The notes: generated by a model not told the origin, from the sequence alone. Positions 15,015 to 24,138 are shown, counted from the stretch's first letter. The stretch: 63,198 nt of DNA from Bacillota bacterium (GCA_021783135.1 JAJXUE010000012.1:1-63198); one strand, 5' to 3'. Translations and numbers: made by a program.

Positions 15015-18000
15015 ATGGGGTATCGAATAGGACTTGATGTTGGGATAGCGTCGGTCGGTTGGTCAACAGTCGAAACTCTTGATGGTCAGGCTAGTCGAAT
15101 CAGAAATTTAGGTGTAAGAATTTTTGATAAACCCGAAAACCCTAAAGATGGTGCCTCATTAGCACTTCCACGGAGAGAAAAAAGGTCGATGCGCAGGCGA
15201 CTTAGACGGCATAGATTTCGTATAGAACGAATTAAACATTTAATTGAAAGAGCCGGCTTACTTACATTAGAAGAAATCGGAAAAATGTATTTACAAACTG
15301 AAATGCAGCCTGATGTATATGCTTTACGAACAGAAGCCTTGTCTCGCCGTCTTACTAACGAAGAATTTGTTAGGGTATTAATTCATATTGCTCAAAGACG
15401 GGGCTATAAGTCAAACCGTAAATCTGAAGAAACAAACACAAAATCCGATGAGGGAAAAATTTTAGTAGCGGTCAACCAGAATGAGATCCTGATGAAAGAG
15501 AAAGGCTACCGAACCGTAGGTGAAATGCTTTATTTAGATGATCGCTTTAAAAAAACCAAACGAAACAAAGCCGAAGATTACAGCCACACACTACCACGTA
15601 ATCTTGTTGAGCAGGAAATTACTCTCATATTTGAAGCGCAAAAGAAGCATGGGAATCAATATGTGAATGAAGATATTGAAACAAAATATCTCAATATCGT
15701 TACATCTCAACGCAGTTTTGATAGTGGTCCAGGGGGAAATAGTCCATACGCAGGTAATCAGATTGAGAAAATGCTTGGTACATGCACCTTTGAACCAAAT
15801 GAAAAGCGAGCGGTTAAAGCCTCTTATAGTTTTGAACGCTTTATGCTTTTAACCAAAGTTAACAATCTGCGAATAAGAAAAACGGGTGGAGTATCACGAC
15901 GCTTAACTTTACAGGAGCGCACCCTAATCATTGACGAGGCTTATAGAAAAGACGATTTTAAATACAGCTCACTGCGAAAACTTATGAACCTATCATCTAC
16001 TGAAACTTTTGGTGGGCTTACCTACGGGAGAAAAACAGTTGAAGATGTTGAAAAAACTGTATTCGTTAAGTTAAAAGCCTTTCATCAGATACGCAAAGCT
16101 CTGAATAAAATCGAAGAAGGATATATTGCAAAGCTAAGCACAAATCAACTTGATGAGATCGGGTACGCACTAACCGTGTTTAAAAATGACAGGAAAATAA
16201 TGGAATACCTAAAGAACAACGGATTGGACGAAGAATCTATCGAACGTTTACTTCTTATTTCATTTTCTGGCACCGGGCACCTGTCAATTAAAGCTATCCG
16301 TAAATTAATTAACTTTCTTGAGAGTGGGATGGATTATGATAAGGCATGTGCGGCAGCCGGATATGACTTTAAAGGGCAAATTAGTAAAAAAACTTTTAAA
16401 CTCCCCCCGATGAATTTTGAAAATATTACGAATCCTGTGGTTAAAAGAGCACTTTCACAAGCGATAAAGGTAGTAAATGCTATTATCGAAGTCAACGGAA
16501 GTCCGGAAGGAATCAATGTAGAATTGGCCCGAGAAATGTCAAAAACGTTTAAGGAACGAAAAGAACTTGAAAAGGGAAACATGGAAAATAATGAACATAA
16601 CGAACGCATCAAAACACGCCTTACTAGGGAGTTCGGTTTAATTTCTCCCAAAGGCAATGACATTGTTAAGCTTAAACTCTATGAGGAACAGGATGGTTAT
16701 TGTCTTTATTCCGGACAAAAAATGAATATTCGCCGCTTGTTTGAGGATGGTTACGCTGACGTAGACCACGTAATTCCGTATAGTATGTCATTCAATGACA
16801 GTTACAATAACAAGGTGCTTGTTTTATCCAAAGAAAACCGACAAAAGGGTAATAGGTTGCCTTGGGAATACTTAACAGATACACCTTCAAGGCTCGATGT
16901 TTTTGTTAGTCTTGTTCAATCTTTAAAATTGAATTACAACAAGAGCCAAAACTTATTAAAGAAGTCTTTTAGCAGAGAAGAAGTGGATGAGTTTAAAGAA
17001 AGAAATCTAAATGACACCCGGTACATTACTCGCCACCTTGCGGAACATATCCGAAATAGCTTGATTTTTGATGATAGTTGCAATTTAGGGATAAAAAAAG
17101 TTACATGCCTTAACGGTCCGGTAACCTCATATATGCGTAAACGTTGGGGTTTATCAAAAGTTAGAGAAAACGGCGACCTACACCATGCTCTTGACGCAGT
17201 TGTTATAGCCTGCGTGGATGATAATATGATTCAAAAGATTAGCCAGTACCATAAACATAAAGAACAACAGTTTATGGGTAAGGCTTTTATTGTTGATCGT
17301 GAAACTGGGGAAATGATCGACCGTAAAGAATATGACCGTAGGTTTTTATTAAGTAATACTGACCGTTTCCCCGAGCCATGGTCTAAATTCAGAAAGGAAT
17401 TGGAAGCCCGACTTTCAAATGCCCCAATGGAGGCTATAGCAAGTTTAAGGTTGCTCACATACCCTGATTATGAGCAGGTTCTACCTGTTTTTGTGTCCAG
17501 AGCACCGCGGAGAAAAAGCAAAGGTCAGGGACATTTAGAAACGGTTTATAGTCCTAAATTAGCTGATCAAGGATTGATAATAAAGAAAATACCCCTTACA
17601 GATATCAAGTTTAAAGATGGTGAAATTGAGAACTATTTTATGAGGGAAAGTGACCTACTGTTATATAAAGCTTTGTGTGCCCGCCTTGTACAATATCATG
17701 GAGATGCGAAAAAAGCTTTTACTGAGCCGTTCTTTAAGCCCAAATCAGATGGTAGTAATGGACATTTGGTAAAAAAAATAAAAGTATTGGAAAAAAGCAA
17801 CCTAGGGGTTTTTATCCATAATAAAGATGGATATGCAGCTAATGGCAATATGGTTCGCATTGATGTCTTTACGAGAAATGGTAAGTTTTGTTTTGTGCCT
17901 ATCTATTCTTCCGATACGGTAAAGTCTTATTTGCCAAATAAGGCCGTAGTTGCAAATAAACCTTACGATCAATGGATTCAGATTGACAATACCTGTATTT

Positions 18001-18296
18001 TTAAATTTAGCTTATATCCAAATGATTTAATAAAATTTGAGCATAAAACTGGTATCCCTGTAGCTTTGAGTAATGGCTCTAAAAAAATTATAACAAATGA
18101 ATTTGTTTATTTTCGTAAAGCAAGTATTTCGTCAGGTTCCATTACGGTGATAAGTCATGATAATTCTTTTGAAATACCTAGTTTAGGTATTGCCACACTC
18201 CTAAGTTTAGAAAAATGGCTGGTAGACTATTTAGGTAATCTAACAAGTGTCAAAAAAGAAAAACGAATGGATTACACTGATAGAAAAAGTGGGTGA
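15015..18296 (+). CDS. cas9: CRISPR-associated endonuclease Cas9 (type II-C)
   Basis: RNA-guided DNA endonuclease, 1093 aa from ATG 15015 (GGGGGAG 7 bp upstream; TTG 15000 is less likely). RuvC-I is GLDVGIASVGW (Asp8); the Arg-rich bridge helix KRSMRRRLRRHR lies at about 61-72; RuvC-II ELAREMS has Glu503; the HNH domain DVDHVIPYS has His585; RuvC-III HHALDAVV has His723 and Asp727. All catalytic residues are present, so it should cut both strands. The length and the absence of csn2 or cas4 indicate II-C. Its stop overlaps the start region of cas1. It lies between tracrRNA and cas1-cas2 inside the sigK element. Confidence 0.97.
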   Translation: MGYRIGLDVGIASVGWSTVETLDGQASRIRNLGVRIFDKPENPKDGASLALPRREKRSMRRRLRRHRFRIERIKHLIERAGLLTLEEIGKMYLQTEMQPDVYALRTEALSRRLTNEEFVRVLIHIAQRRGYKSNRKSEETNTKSDEGKILVAVNQNEILMKEKGYRTVGEMLYLDDRFKKTKRNKAEDYSHTLPRNLVEQEITLIFEAQKKHGNQYVNEDIETKYLNIVTSQRSFDSGPGGNSPYAGNQIEKMLGTCTFEPNEKRAVKASYSFERFMLLTKVNNLRIRKTGGVSRRLTLQERTLIIDEAYRKDDFKYSSLRKLMNLSSTETFGGLTYGRKTVEDVEKTVFVKLKAFHQIRKALNKIEEGYIAKLSTNQLDEIGYALTVFKNDRKIMEYLKNNGLDEESIERLLLISFSGTGHLSIKAIRKLINFLESGMDYDKACAAAGYDFKGQISKKTFKLPPMNFENITNPVVKRALSQAIKVVNAIIEVNGSPEGINVELAREMSKTFKERKELEKGNMENNEHNERIKTRLTREFGLISPKGNDIVKLKLYEEQDGYCLYSGQKMNIRRLFEDGYADVDHVIPYSMSFNDSYNNKVLVLSKENRQKGNRLPWEYLTDTPSRLDVFVSLVQSLKLNYNKSQNLLKKSFSREEVDEFKERNLNDTRYITRHLAEHIRNSLIFDDSCNLGIKKVTCLNGPVTSYMRKRWGLSKVRENGDLHHALDAVVIACVDDNMIQKISQYHKHKEQQFMGKAFIVDRETGEMIDRKEYDRRFLLSNTDRFPEPWSKFRKELEARLSNAPMEAIASLRLLTYPDYEQVLPVFVSRAPRRKSKGQGHLETVYSPKLADQGLIIKKIPLTDIKFKDGEIENYFMRESDLLLYKALCARLVQYHGDAKKAFTEPFFKPKSDGSNGHLVKKIKVLEKSNLGVFIHNKDGYAANGNMVRIDVFTRNGKFCFVPIYSSDTVKSYLPNKAVVANKPYDQWIQIDNTCIFKFSLYPNDLIKFEHKTGIPVALSNGSKKIITNEFVYFRKASISSGSITVISHDNSFEIPSLGIATLLSLEKWLVDYLGNLTSVKKEKRMDYTDRKSG

Positions 18297-18301
18297 CTGC
18301 T

Positions 18302-19186
18302 ATGGCATATCGGCATGTATGTATAGCAAATAGGGCGTTTATTTCATTACGCAATAAACAACTTGTTATTAAACAAGACGAGGAATATACTATCCCGCTT
18401 TCTGATATTTCTACAGTAATGCTAGAAAACAATGCCTCAACAATCACTTCCGCGGCGATCGCAGCTATGGCCGAAAATAATATAGCGTTGTTTACATGCA
18501 GTGAACAACATACTCCAAATGGTGTTTTGATTCCTTTTAACAACCATTCCCGGCAGCTTAAAGCACTTAAAATACAGCTCGAAGCCAGTAAACCACTGGT
18601 TAAACGAATATGGCAAAAGATTGTTAAACAAAAAATATTAAATCAAGCTAAGTGTATCCAAAATTGCGATATTCAAGGCTGGGAAAGACTGTTTCAATTG
18701 AGCAACAAAGTGGAATCGGGAGACAAAAATAATATTGAAAGTCAAGTTGCAAGGGTGTATTTTCGATTACTTTTTGGACCAAATTTTATCAGGCGAACTG
18801 AAACAACATTAAACGCCAGTCTTAATTATGGGTACTCTTTAATAAGAGCTGCAATAGCACGTAGTTTAACGACTTATGGGTTTTATCCAAGTATTGGGTT
18901 ATTTCACCATAATGAATTAAATAACTTTAACCTTGCGGATGATCTAATTGAACCCTACAGACCGTTAGTAGACAAATGGGTGTACGACAATGTGGGAAAA
19001 GATGAGACCATTTTAACTACAGAACATAAAAGAGGGTTATATAATTTGTTTAACACTCAGTTAACTATCAACAACGGAGTATCAACTCTAACAACAGCAA
19101 TTGAAATCACTTCAGCGAGTCTTGTCACCGCATTATCAATAAATGATCGCGAGGCACTAAAGCTTCCTCAATTGTTTTCCTGTTAG
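18302..19186 (+). CDS. cas1: CRISPR adaptation protein Cas1
   Basis: 294 aa from ATG 18302, with GTGGGTGA just upstream; the GTG at 18293 overlaps the cas9 stop. It is the metal-dependent integrase that inserts new spacers together with Cas2. Typical features: the N-terminal beta domain (HVCIANRAFISLRNKQLVI), E-x-x-x-ARVYFRLLFG, LNYGYSLIRAAIARSLTTYG and the His-containing GLFHHNELNNFNLADDLIEP block. It is full length for type II Cas1. Translationally coupled with cas9 and cas2. Confidence 0.96.
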   Translation: MAYRHVCIANRAFISLRNKQLVIKQDEEYTIPLSDISTVMLENNASTITSAAIAAMAENNIALFTCSEQHTPNGVLIPFNNHSRQLKALKIQLEASKPLVKRIWQKIVKQKILNQAKCIQNCDIQGWERLFQLSNKVESGDKNNIESQVARVYFRLLFGPNFIRRTETTLNASLNYGYSLIRAAIARSLTTYGFYPSIGLFHHNELNNFNLADDLIEPYRPLVDKWVYDNVGKDETILTTEHKRGLYNLFNTQLTINNGVSTLTTAIEITSASLVTALSINDREALKLPQLFSC

Positions 19187-19200
19187 GAGTGTGGAAAGCG

Positions 19201-19521
19201 GTGATTAGGTTTATGAGATTGCTCATATTCTTTGATTTGCCGGTCAAAACAAAAACTGACCGGAAAACCGCCACTAACTTTCGTAAATTTCTTATTAAGG
19301 ACGGTTTTTATATGGTTCAATATTCGGTTTATTGCAGAATATGTAATGGTCATGACTCTGTAGTAAACCATGAGAAGATTGTATCTGCAAATCTCCCTAA
19401 AAGCGGTTCCGTGAGGACCCTTATTGTAACCGAAAATCAATATGAAAACATGAGGTTGCTAGTAGGTAAAGAAAAACCCAATGACAGGAAGTTTGTTGAG
19501 GGTCAACTATCGCTTTTTTAA
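19201..19521 (+). CDS. cas2: CRISPR adaptation protein Cas2
   Basis: 106 aa from GTG 19201 (TTAGGAG at 19183-19189 is 11 bp away; GTG 19189 overlaps that site). The MRLLIFFDLPVKTKTD opening and FRKFLIKDGFYMVQYSVYCR are the ferredoxin-like core of type II Cas2, which forms the Cas1-Cas2 integrase complex. Final residues EGQLSLF resemble the C-terminus that docks on Cas1. It is followed by a terminator-like hairpin and then the array. Confidence 0.93.
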   Translation: MIRFMRLLIFFDLPVKTKTDRKTATNFRKFLIKDGFYMVQYSVYCRICNGHDSVVNHEKIVSANLPKSGSVRTLIVTENQYENMRLLVGKEKPNDRKFVEGQLSLF

Positions 19522-19576
19522 AAAACGAATAACTATCGGTAGAAAACTGAATATTTTTCATTATTTTTGGATTGTA

Positions 19577-19610
19577 AAAAGCCTTATAGAACAGTATCTA
19601 TAAGGCTTTT
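19577..19610 (+). terminator. Terminator hairpin between cas2 and the CRISPR array
   Basis: AAAAGCCTTATAG and CTATAAGGCTTTT form a 13-bp perfect stem with an 8-base loop. The flanking A- and T-runs allow termination from either side: of the cas operon (plus) and of the array (minus). Confidence 0.8.
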
Positions 19611-19620
19611 CAGCTAGCGT

Positions 19621-22081
19621 AGCATACCATATCAAGATTTGTCAGGGAACTGTAACTATATCTAAAGATGTAGAATCTGATTTTGAAGCATACCATATCA
19701 AGATTTGTCAGGGAACTGTAACTAAGCGCAGAGCCACCATTATTAATTCTAGAGCATACCATATCAAGATTTGTCAGGGAACTGTAACGGTAGTAATCGT
19801 CACTATCATCCGTCAGGTAGCATACCATATCAAGATTTGTCAGGGAACTGTAACGTAGGATTTGAGCAATTCAACCCGATAAAGAGCATACCATATCAAG
19901 ATTTGTCAGGGAACTGTAACTGTCCGTTCACCGTCAAATACACCCCCCTTAGCATACCATATCAAGATTTGTCAGGGAACTGTAACTCGACGTTAGACAT
20001 TGTTCGAAGCCACCGCAGCATACCATATCAAGATTTGTCAGGGAACTGTAACTATCAAGGACAGCAGAATTTGCTTGAAAAAAGCATACCATATCAAGAT
20101 TTGTCAGGGAACTGTAACCCTCTATCCGAATGTAATAAAGCAGACAAAAGCATACCATATCAAGATTTGTCAGGGAACTGTAACACTCTTTGAGCGGTGC
20201 CAAGTACCAGCGAAAGCATACCATATCAAGATTTGTCAGGGAACTGTAACTATGAGAATTGAACGCCCTGAGTTTTTAACAGCATACCATATCAAGATTT
20301 GTCAGGGAACTGTAACCCTCGTTGCAAAGCGCATCTATCCTCTTGTAGCATACCATATCAAGATTTGTCAGGGAACTGTAACTATACGGCTGAAGTTAAT
20401 GCAATACATCCCAGCATACCATATCAAGATTTGTCAGGGAACTGTAACTCAACAATATTATTGGAGATAGTTGCGCCTAGCATACCATATCAAGATTTGT
20501 CAGGGAACTGTAACTACCGTGTACTCGTAGGTGTCTGAGCCGTCAGCATACCATATCAAGATTTGTCAGGGAACTGTAACAGCGACTAATCGTCCCTCAA
20601 CCCCGCTTATAGCATACCATATCAAGATTTGTCAGGGAACTGTAACCCTTGGTTTGCGGTGGCTTAACAACCGTAGCATACCATATCAAGATTTGTCAGG
20701 GAACTGTAACAAAAAGAGCGGTATCGGTATGTGATGGCGTAGCATACCATATCAAGATTTGTCAGGGAACTGTAACTCATTACTATATAAGTATAAAACA
20801 ATGTTCAAGCATACCATATCAAGATTTGTCAGGGAACTGTAACCTACTAAGTGAGCTACTTTTTCCAACCTTAAGCATACCATATCAAGATTTGTCAGGG
20901 AACTGTAACATAAAGTCTGCATACGCGACCTTTTCTACGAGCATACCATATCAAGATTTGTCAGGGAACTGTAACGCAAACGGCGGTACGTGCATACTGT
21001 GGTTAAGCATACCATATCAAGATTTGTCAGGGAACTGTAACCATATCCTTCATCTTGTCGGCAATAACCTTAGCATACCATATCAAGATTTGTCAGGGAA
21101 CTGTAACGTTGTTGTGTCTGCCCTTGACTGGCTAAAGAGCATACCATATCAAGATTTGTCAGGGAACTGTAACCATTATCCTCGGGCAGATTTTGCTGGC
21201 AAGAGCATACCATATCAAGATTTGTCAGGGAACTGTAACAGTCCTGCTGCTCTCCTGCTGTTAGACTCAAGCATACCATATCAAGATTTGTCAGGGAACT
21301 GTAACCAGCGGCAAGAGCTGCCTTTCGTTGCCCTTAGCATACCATATCAAGATTTGTCAGGGAACTGTAACTTGCGAGGCGGGGACGTTTCCGTTGCTAT
21401 CAGCATACCATATCAAGATTTGTCAGGGAACTGTAACATATTCGACCAGTGCGTCATAGCGCTCGGGAGCATACCATATCAAGATTTGTCAGGGAACTGT
21501 AACCGCAGCTTGTATTACCTCGACTAACTTTTTAGCATACCATATCAAGATTTGTCAGGGAACTGTAACCACCGGTGGAAGCTACTTGCAGCTTACGTGA
21601 GCATACCATATCAAGATTTGTCAGGGAACTGTAACTCTAAGTTTCGCTCTCATTTTTCGCCTCCAAGCATACCATATCAAGATTTGTCAGGGAACTGTAA
21701 CAAAGAGAGCGAGCTTAAACGGCTTGAGTGCAGCATACCATATCAAGATTTGTCAGGGAACTGTAACCAGGATATTTTAAACCATCTTCACCAGTAGAGC
21801 ATACCATATCAAGATTTGTCAGGGAACTGTAACCGAATTTCGCTCACGCATTTGTTCCTCCGAAGCATACCATATCAAGATTTGTCAGGGAACTGTAACG
21901 GAGTTATGTGTGTCATAGTTGCTGTGAGAAGCATACCATATCAAGATTTGTCAGGGAACTGTAACTAGGTTTTAGACATGTGGTATTCACTTCCTAGCAT
22001 ACCATATCAAAATTTGTCAGGGAACTGTAACTTCGAGCAGGCTATCTATATCGAGCGTGATAGCACACCATATCAAAATTG
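19621..22081 (-). CRISPR. Type II-C CRISPR array, 37 repeats plus one degenerate repeat
   Basis: The 36-bp repeat reads AGCATACCATATCAAG on the plus strand and ends GGGAACTGTAAC. Repeats start at 19621 and then every 66 bp, with two exceptions: the spacer before 20675 is 28 bp and the one before 20808 is 31 bp. All other spacers are 30 bp and all look unique. The copy at 21996 has one G-to-A change, and the last (22062) is degenerate after about 19 bases. crRNAs are expected from the minus strand, because the tracrRNA anti-repeat equals the plus-strand repeat. The minus-strand repeat ends TGGTATGCT, an extended -10-like box, as in other II-C arrays with a promoter in each repeat. Confidence 0.97.
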
Positions 22082-22137
22082 CACCAATGACCGTCCAAAA
22101 TACCATGAAAAAATTTTGGGCTGTATTGCAACATAAC

Positions 22138-22178
22138 TAGCAAGGACTCACCTTCGTAGTTGGGGTGAGTCCTTGCTA
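22138..22178 (-). terminator. Long hairpin between the CRISPR array and hicBA
   Basis: TAGCAAGGACTCACC and GGTGAGTCCTTGCTA form a perfect 15-bp stem. It lies downstream of the minus-strand hicA stop and upstream of the expected minus-strand array transcript, so it may separate the two. No strong T-run. Confidence 0.55.
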
Positions 22179-22197
22179 CAGCTTGTGTCCAATGATT

Positions 22198-22524
22198 TTA
22201 TAAAATAAGAATCAGTGAAAGAAAACGAAACTTTAAAACATGAACAAGGGCGTACATTAAACTTAATTTAGCACAAAATTCAACTGGAGATATTTTCAAT
22301 TGCCTCAATATGTTCTGTAAAGTGCCCCGTGGTATACTTTTACACGCCAACTTAATAACGGCAGTGTGGGTTTTATTACCGATTTTTCTAGTCCATACTT
22401 GATGGCTACGTACAGCGTCTCTAATAGATGGTTCTGCGCCTAGCCTTTTTAAATCTCGGATAAGTTTCTTGGTTTGAATGTCGGAAGGCAAGGCATGAGG
22501 GGTGCCTTTTTTGCTAGAAGGCAT
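22198..22524 (-). CDS. hicA: HicA-like toxin (mRNA interferase)
   Basis: 108 aa. KKLIRDLKRLGAE opens the small dsRNA-binding-like fold, and IPRGTLQNILRQLKISPVEF matches the end of the HicA family; the active-site His region may be SHQVWTRKIGNKTH. HicA toxins cleave mRNA and are neutralised by HicB. The C-terminus is longer and more hydrophobic than usual (about 25 extra residues, SLMYALVHVLKFRFLSLILIL), perhaps a changed or frameshifted end. It overlaps the HicB gene by 11 bp. Likely a stability module for element B. Confidence 0.7.
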   Translation of the reverse strand: MPSSKKGTPHALPSDIQTKKLIRDLKRLGAEPSIRDAVRSHQVWTRKIGNKTHTAVIKLACKSIPRGTLQNILRQLKISPVEFCAKLSLMYALVHVLKFRFLSLILIL

Positions 22525-22852
22525 ACTGTGGTTTTAAGACCACTCGATCCCCGCAGATAGAATCACCCATAATACGATCCGGCCTAAGACGCTCATGATG
22601 ATCTGATGATGACTTACTGATCTTTTTCATGTAATGCTTCATTATATCTCGGGGGACGAGGCGAGGAACTAATTCATCATACCTACCGGAAGCCGATGCG
22701 TAATCTAGGTAAGCACTAATAGCGTCTTTCATGCTTTCAATCGTTTCCTCAAGGGTTCCTCCACATGTGGCAACATCTAAATCTAAACATAAAGCGGAAA
22801 ACATAGAGCCGTCTTTTTCAATTACACAACGTAACTCAAGATCGCGTTCCAT
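22514..22852 (-). CDS. hicB: HicB-like antitoxin
   Basis: 112 aa from ATG 22852 (AAGGCGG overlaps the GTG at 22861). The partial RNase H-like HicB fold is clear: LRCVIEKDGSMFSALCLDLDVATCGGTLEETIESMKDAISAYL. The C-terminal 35 residues probably wrap the toxin; no evident DNA-binding domain is present. HicB upstream of HicA with overlapping frames is a common order in this family. No second copy is visible in the window. Confidence 0.8.
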   Translation of the reverse strand: MERDLELRCVIEKDGSMFSALCLDLDVATCGGTLEETIESMKDAISAYLDYASASGRYDELVPRLVPRDIMKHYMKKISKSSSDHHERLRPDRIMGDSICGDRVVLKPQYAF

Positions 22853-23067
22853 CAGAATCACCGCCTTTTGCTGATATTTTACTCATAGTTTTGACAAATA
22901 TGCCTTGCAATAAAATAATAGCATGACTGCCAAAATTATCCTAACTTTAATCCGTGCAATTTTCTTACATTATGGCACGTTTTTCTTCATTTTTGTTAAA
23001 AATATATCAACTTTAACAGTTTTCCTAAAAAAACACATAAAACAAATAAAAGGTGCTAGTTGGTGCC

Positions 23068-23271
23068 CTAAAACACGTCACCGCAACTGAGTGGTCTCTC
23101 CTTATACACCTTTTCCATTGCCGCCCTCGTTATCAACCACGTACCGCCGCTTTTCCGGTAGTCTACGCCGTTCGTCAGCCGGTTTGAGTGGACCAGTTTG
23201 CGAAGTGTGCTGGTGTCGAGACCCCACCGTTGCGCGGCCTCTGTGAACGTTAAAACGTCATTGATTGTCAT
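23068..23271 (-). CDS. Helix-turn-helix protein (excisionase/MerR-like)
   Basis: 67 aa. LTFTEAAQRWGLDTSTLRKLVHSNRLTNGVDYRKSGGTWLITRAAMEKVY is a compact winged helix of the kind found in phage and plasmid helper proteins, commonly downstream of an unknown partner gene. Its ATG overlaps the stop of the upstream gene by 4 bp, so the pair is translationally coupled. It probably represses its own operon or binds element DNA. 22853-23067 has no supported gene. Confidence 0.65.
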   Translation of the reverse strand: MTINDVLTFTEAAQRWGLDTSTLRKLVHSNRLTNGVDYRKSGGTWLITRAAMEKVYKERPLSCGDVF

Positions 23272-23579
23272 AAACCTACCGCAGTCTTGTGAACCTCTGC
23301 AAGCCGAAAAACACCATCATGTTTAAATATATCCCTTTGAGATCGCACGATCAGTTTTTTGTCAATCACACGACCGGAATAGACGCCGATTGCGTCAAAG
23401 ACTTCGAGCATATAACTATTCCGGGGCTTTTCTTGGATCACGCGAGCAAGTATTTTGCGTTTTCCTAAACATTTTGGACGGCTGCAAGTCCCACCGACCA
23501 CGCCCTCAACGAAAAAAATAATGTCACCGGCAACAAAATGGTTGGTACTGATAAAGTTATCCATATCACTGATTTTCAT
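23268..23579 (-). CDS. Hypothetical protein, coupled to the HTH gene
   Basis: 103 aa starting at ATG 23579, with GGAGGCC a few bases upstream. A central Cys pair (TCSRPKC) and several beta-strand-like stretches (FVAGDIIFFVEGVVGG, KILARVIQ) suggest a small beta-barrel. No family is recognised. It forms a two-gene operon with the HTH protein at 23068 through an ATGA overlap, a layout like many toxin-antitoxin or regulator pairs, but neither partner resembles a known toxin. Confidence 0.55.
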   Translation of the reverse strand: MKISDMDNFISTNHFVAGDIIFFVEGVVGGTCSRPKCLGKRKILARVIQEKPRNSYMLEVFDAIGVYSGRVIDKKLIVRSQRDIFKHDGVFRLAEVHKTAVGL

Positions 23580-23715
23580 TATGTGCGGCCTCCTTTTTGC
23601 TAATCTCTTGTTACCATTATATCACGAATTCGTGAACGGTGTCGGAGATTGATGTAATTAGACATACTCTGCTGAAGACCTCAGAGCCGCCATAAGCTAC
23701 CGCCTTTTTGTGTTT

Positions 23716-23997
23716 TTACCGGTAATCACCCAAAAATGTCTCGATAGGGATATCCTCATCTAAAACTTCCCAATGGATGTTCCTGGGTGATAGTCGGAAA
23801 TTTTTCTGCTGTTCCTCTGTGGCCGATTGCAATATAGGGAACCAAGTTAACGGTGTATGCATTTGCCGGCCGTCTGATAAGTGGATAATTATTTGGTGGT
23901 CATCAATTTCAATCTTATCGATTCTTGTCGGGGTCGTTGGTCGTTGAAAACGTTTTTGTTTACCACTCCCAGAATCACAAATAAGAACATCCGTTCG
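23716..23997 (-). pseudogene. DUF2442-type protein without a normal start codon
   Basis: The minus-strand frame has no stop between 23997 and TAA at 23716 and encodes RIDKIEIDDHQIIIHLSDGRQ, then PLTWFPILQSATEEQQKNFRLS, then IHWEVLDEDIPIETFLG: the diagnostic DUF2442 sequence (lsDGr, P-L-x-W-F-P, W-x-x-L-D-E-D-I). No ATG, GTG or TTG occurs upstream of this region in frame, and the usual N-terminus is replaced by basic residues. It is either 5'-truncated or begins at a rare codon. DUF2442 proteins are often paired with DUF4160; no such partner was found. Confidence 0.7.
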
Positions 23998-24001
23998 TCA
24001 C

Positions 24002-24028
24002 ACAAAAACCACCTATATATGAGGGGAC
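24002..24028. promoter_or_regulatory. Two-block motif shared with 2524-2550 (copy 2)
   Basis: ACAAAAACCAC, 7 bp, TGAGGGGAC: identical blocks and spacing to copy 1. This copy lies 160 bp upstream of recombinase B. Occurrence upstream of both the excisionase-like gene and the recombinase suggests shared control or a recombination accessory site. Confidence 0.45.
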
Positions 24029-24109
24029 ATATCCCAATGGCAAGCCGTCCTTTCATAGATTGTATGGGGGTGGTCAGTATGAACGTAAAATTTATCAAAG
24101 GTGAATGTT

Positions 24110-24138
24110 ATGACAAAAGCATAGCTCTTTGTTATAAT
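24110..24138 (+). promoter_or_regulatory. Putative promoter of recombinase B
   Basis: ATGACA (24110-24115) and TATAAT (24133-24138) with a 17-bp spacer, 50 bp upstream of the recombinase start. This is a vegetative sigma-A pattern. A mother-cell promoter would be expected from the skin model; none was convincingly recognised. Confidence 0.45.

Noticed and set aside
14604-19610. Possible csn2 or cas4 gene for a type II-A or II-B system
   Set aside because: cas2 is followed directly by the terminator and array, and no further frame of suitable size exists; the locus is II-C.
19771-21797. Several long open frames on both strands within 19.6-21.8 kb with repeated SIPYQDLSGNCN or AYHIKICQGTV units
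   Set aside because: They are translations of the CRISPR repeats. The 66-bp period is a multiple of three, so frames stay open by chance; there are no ribosome sites.
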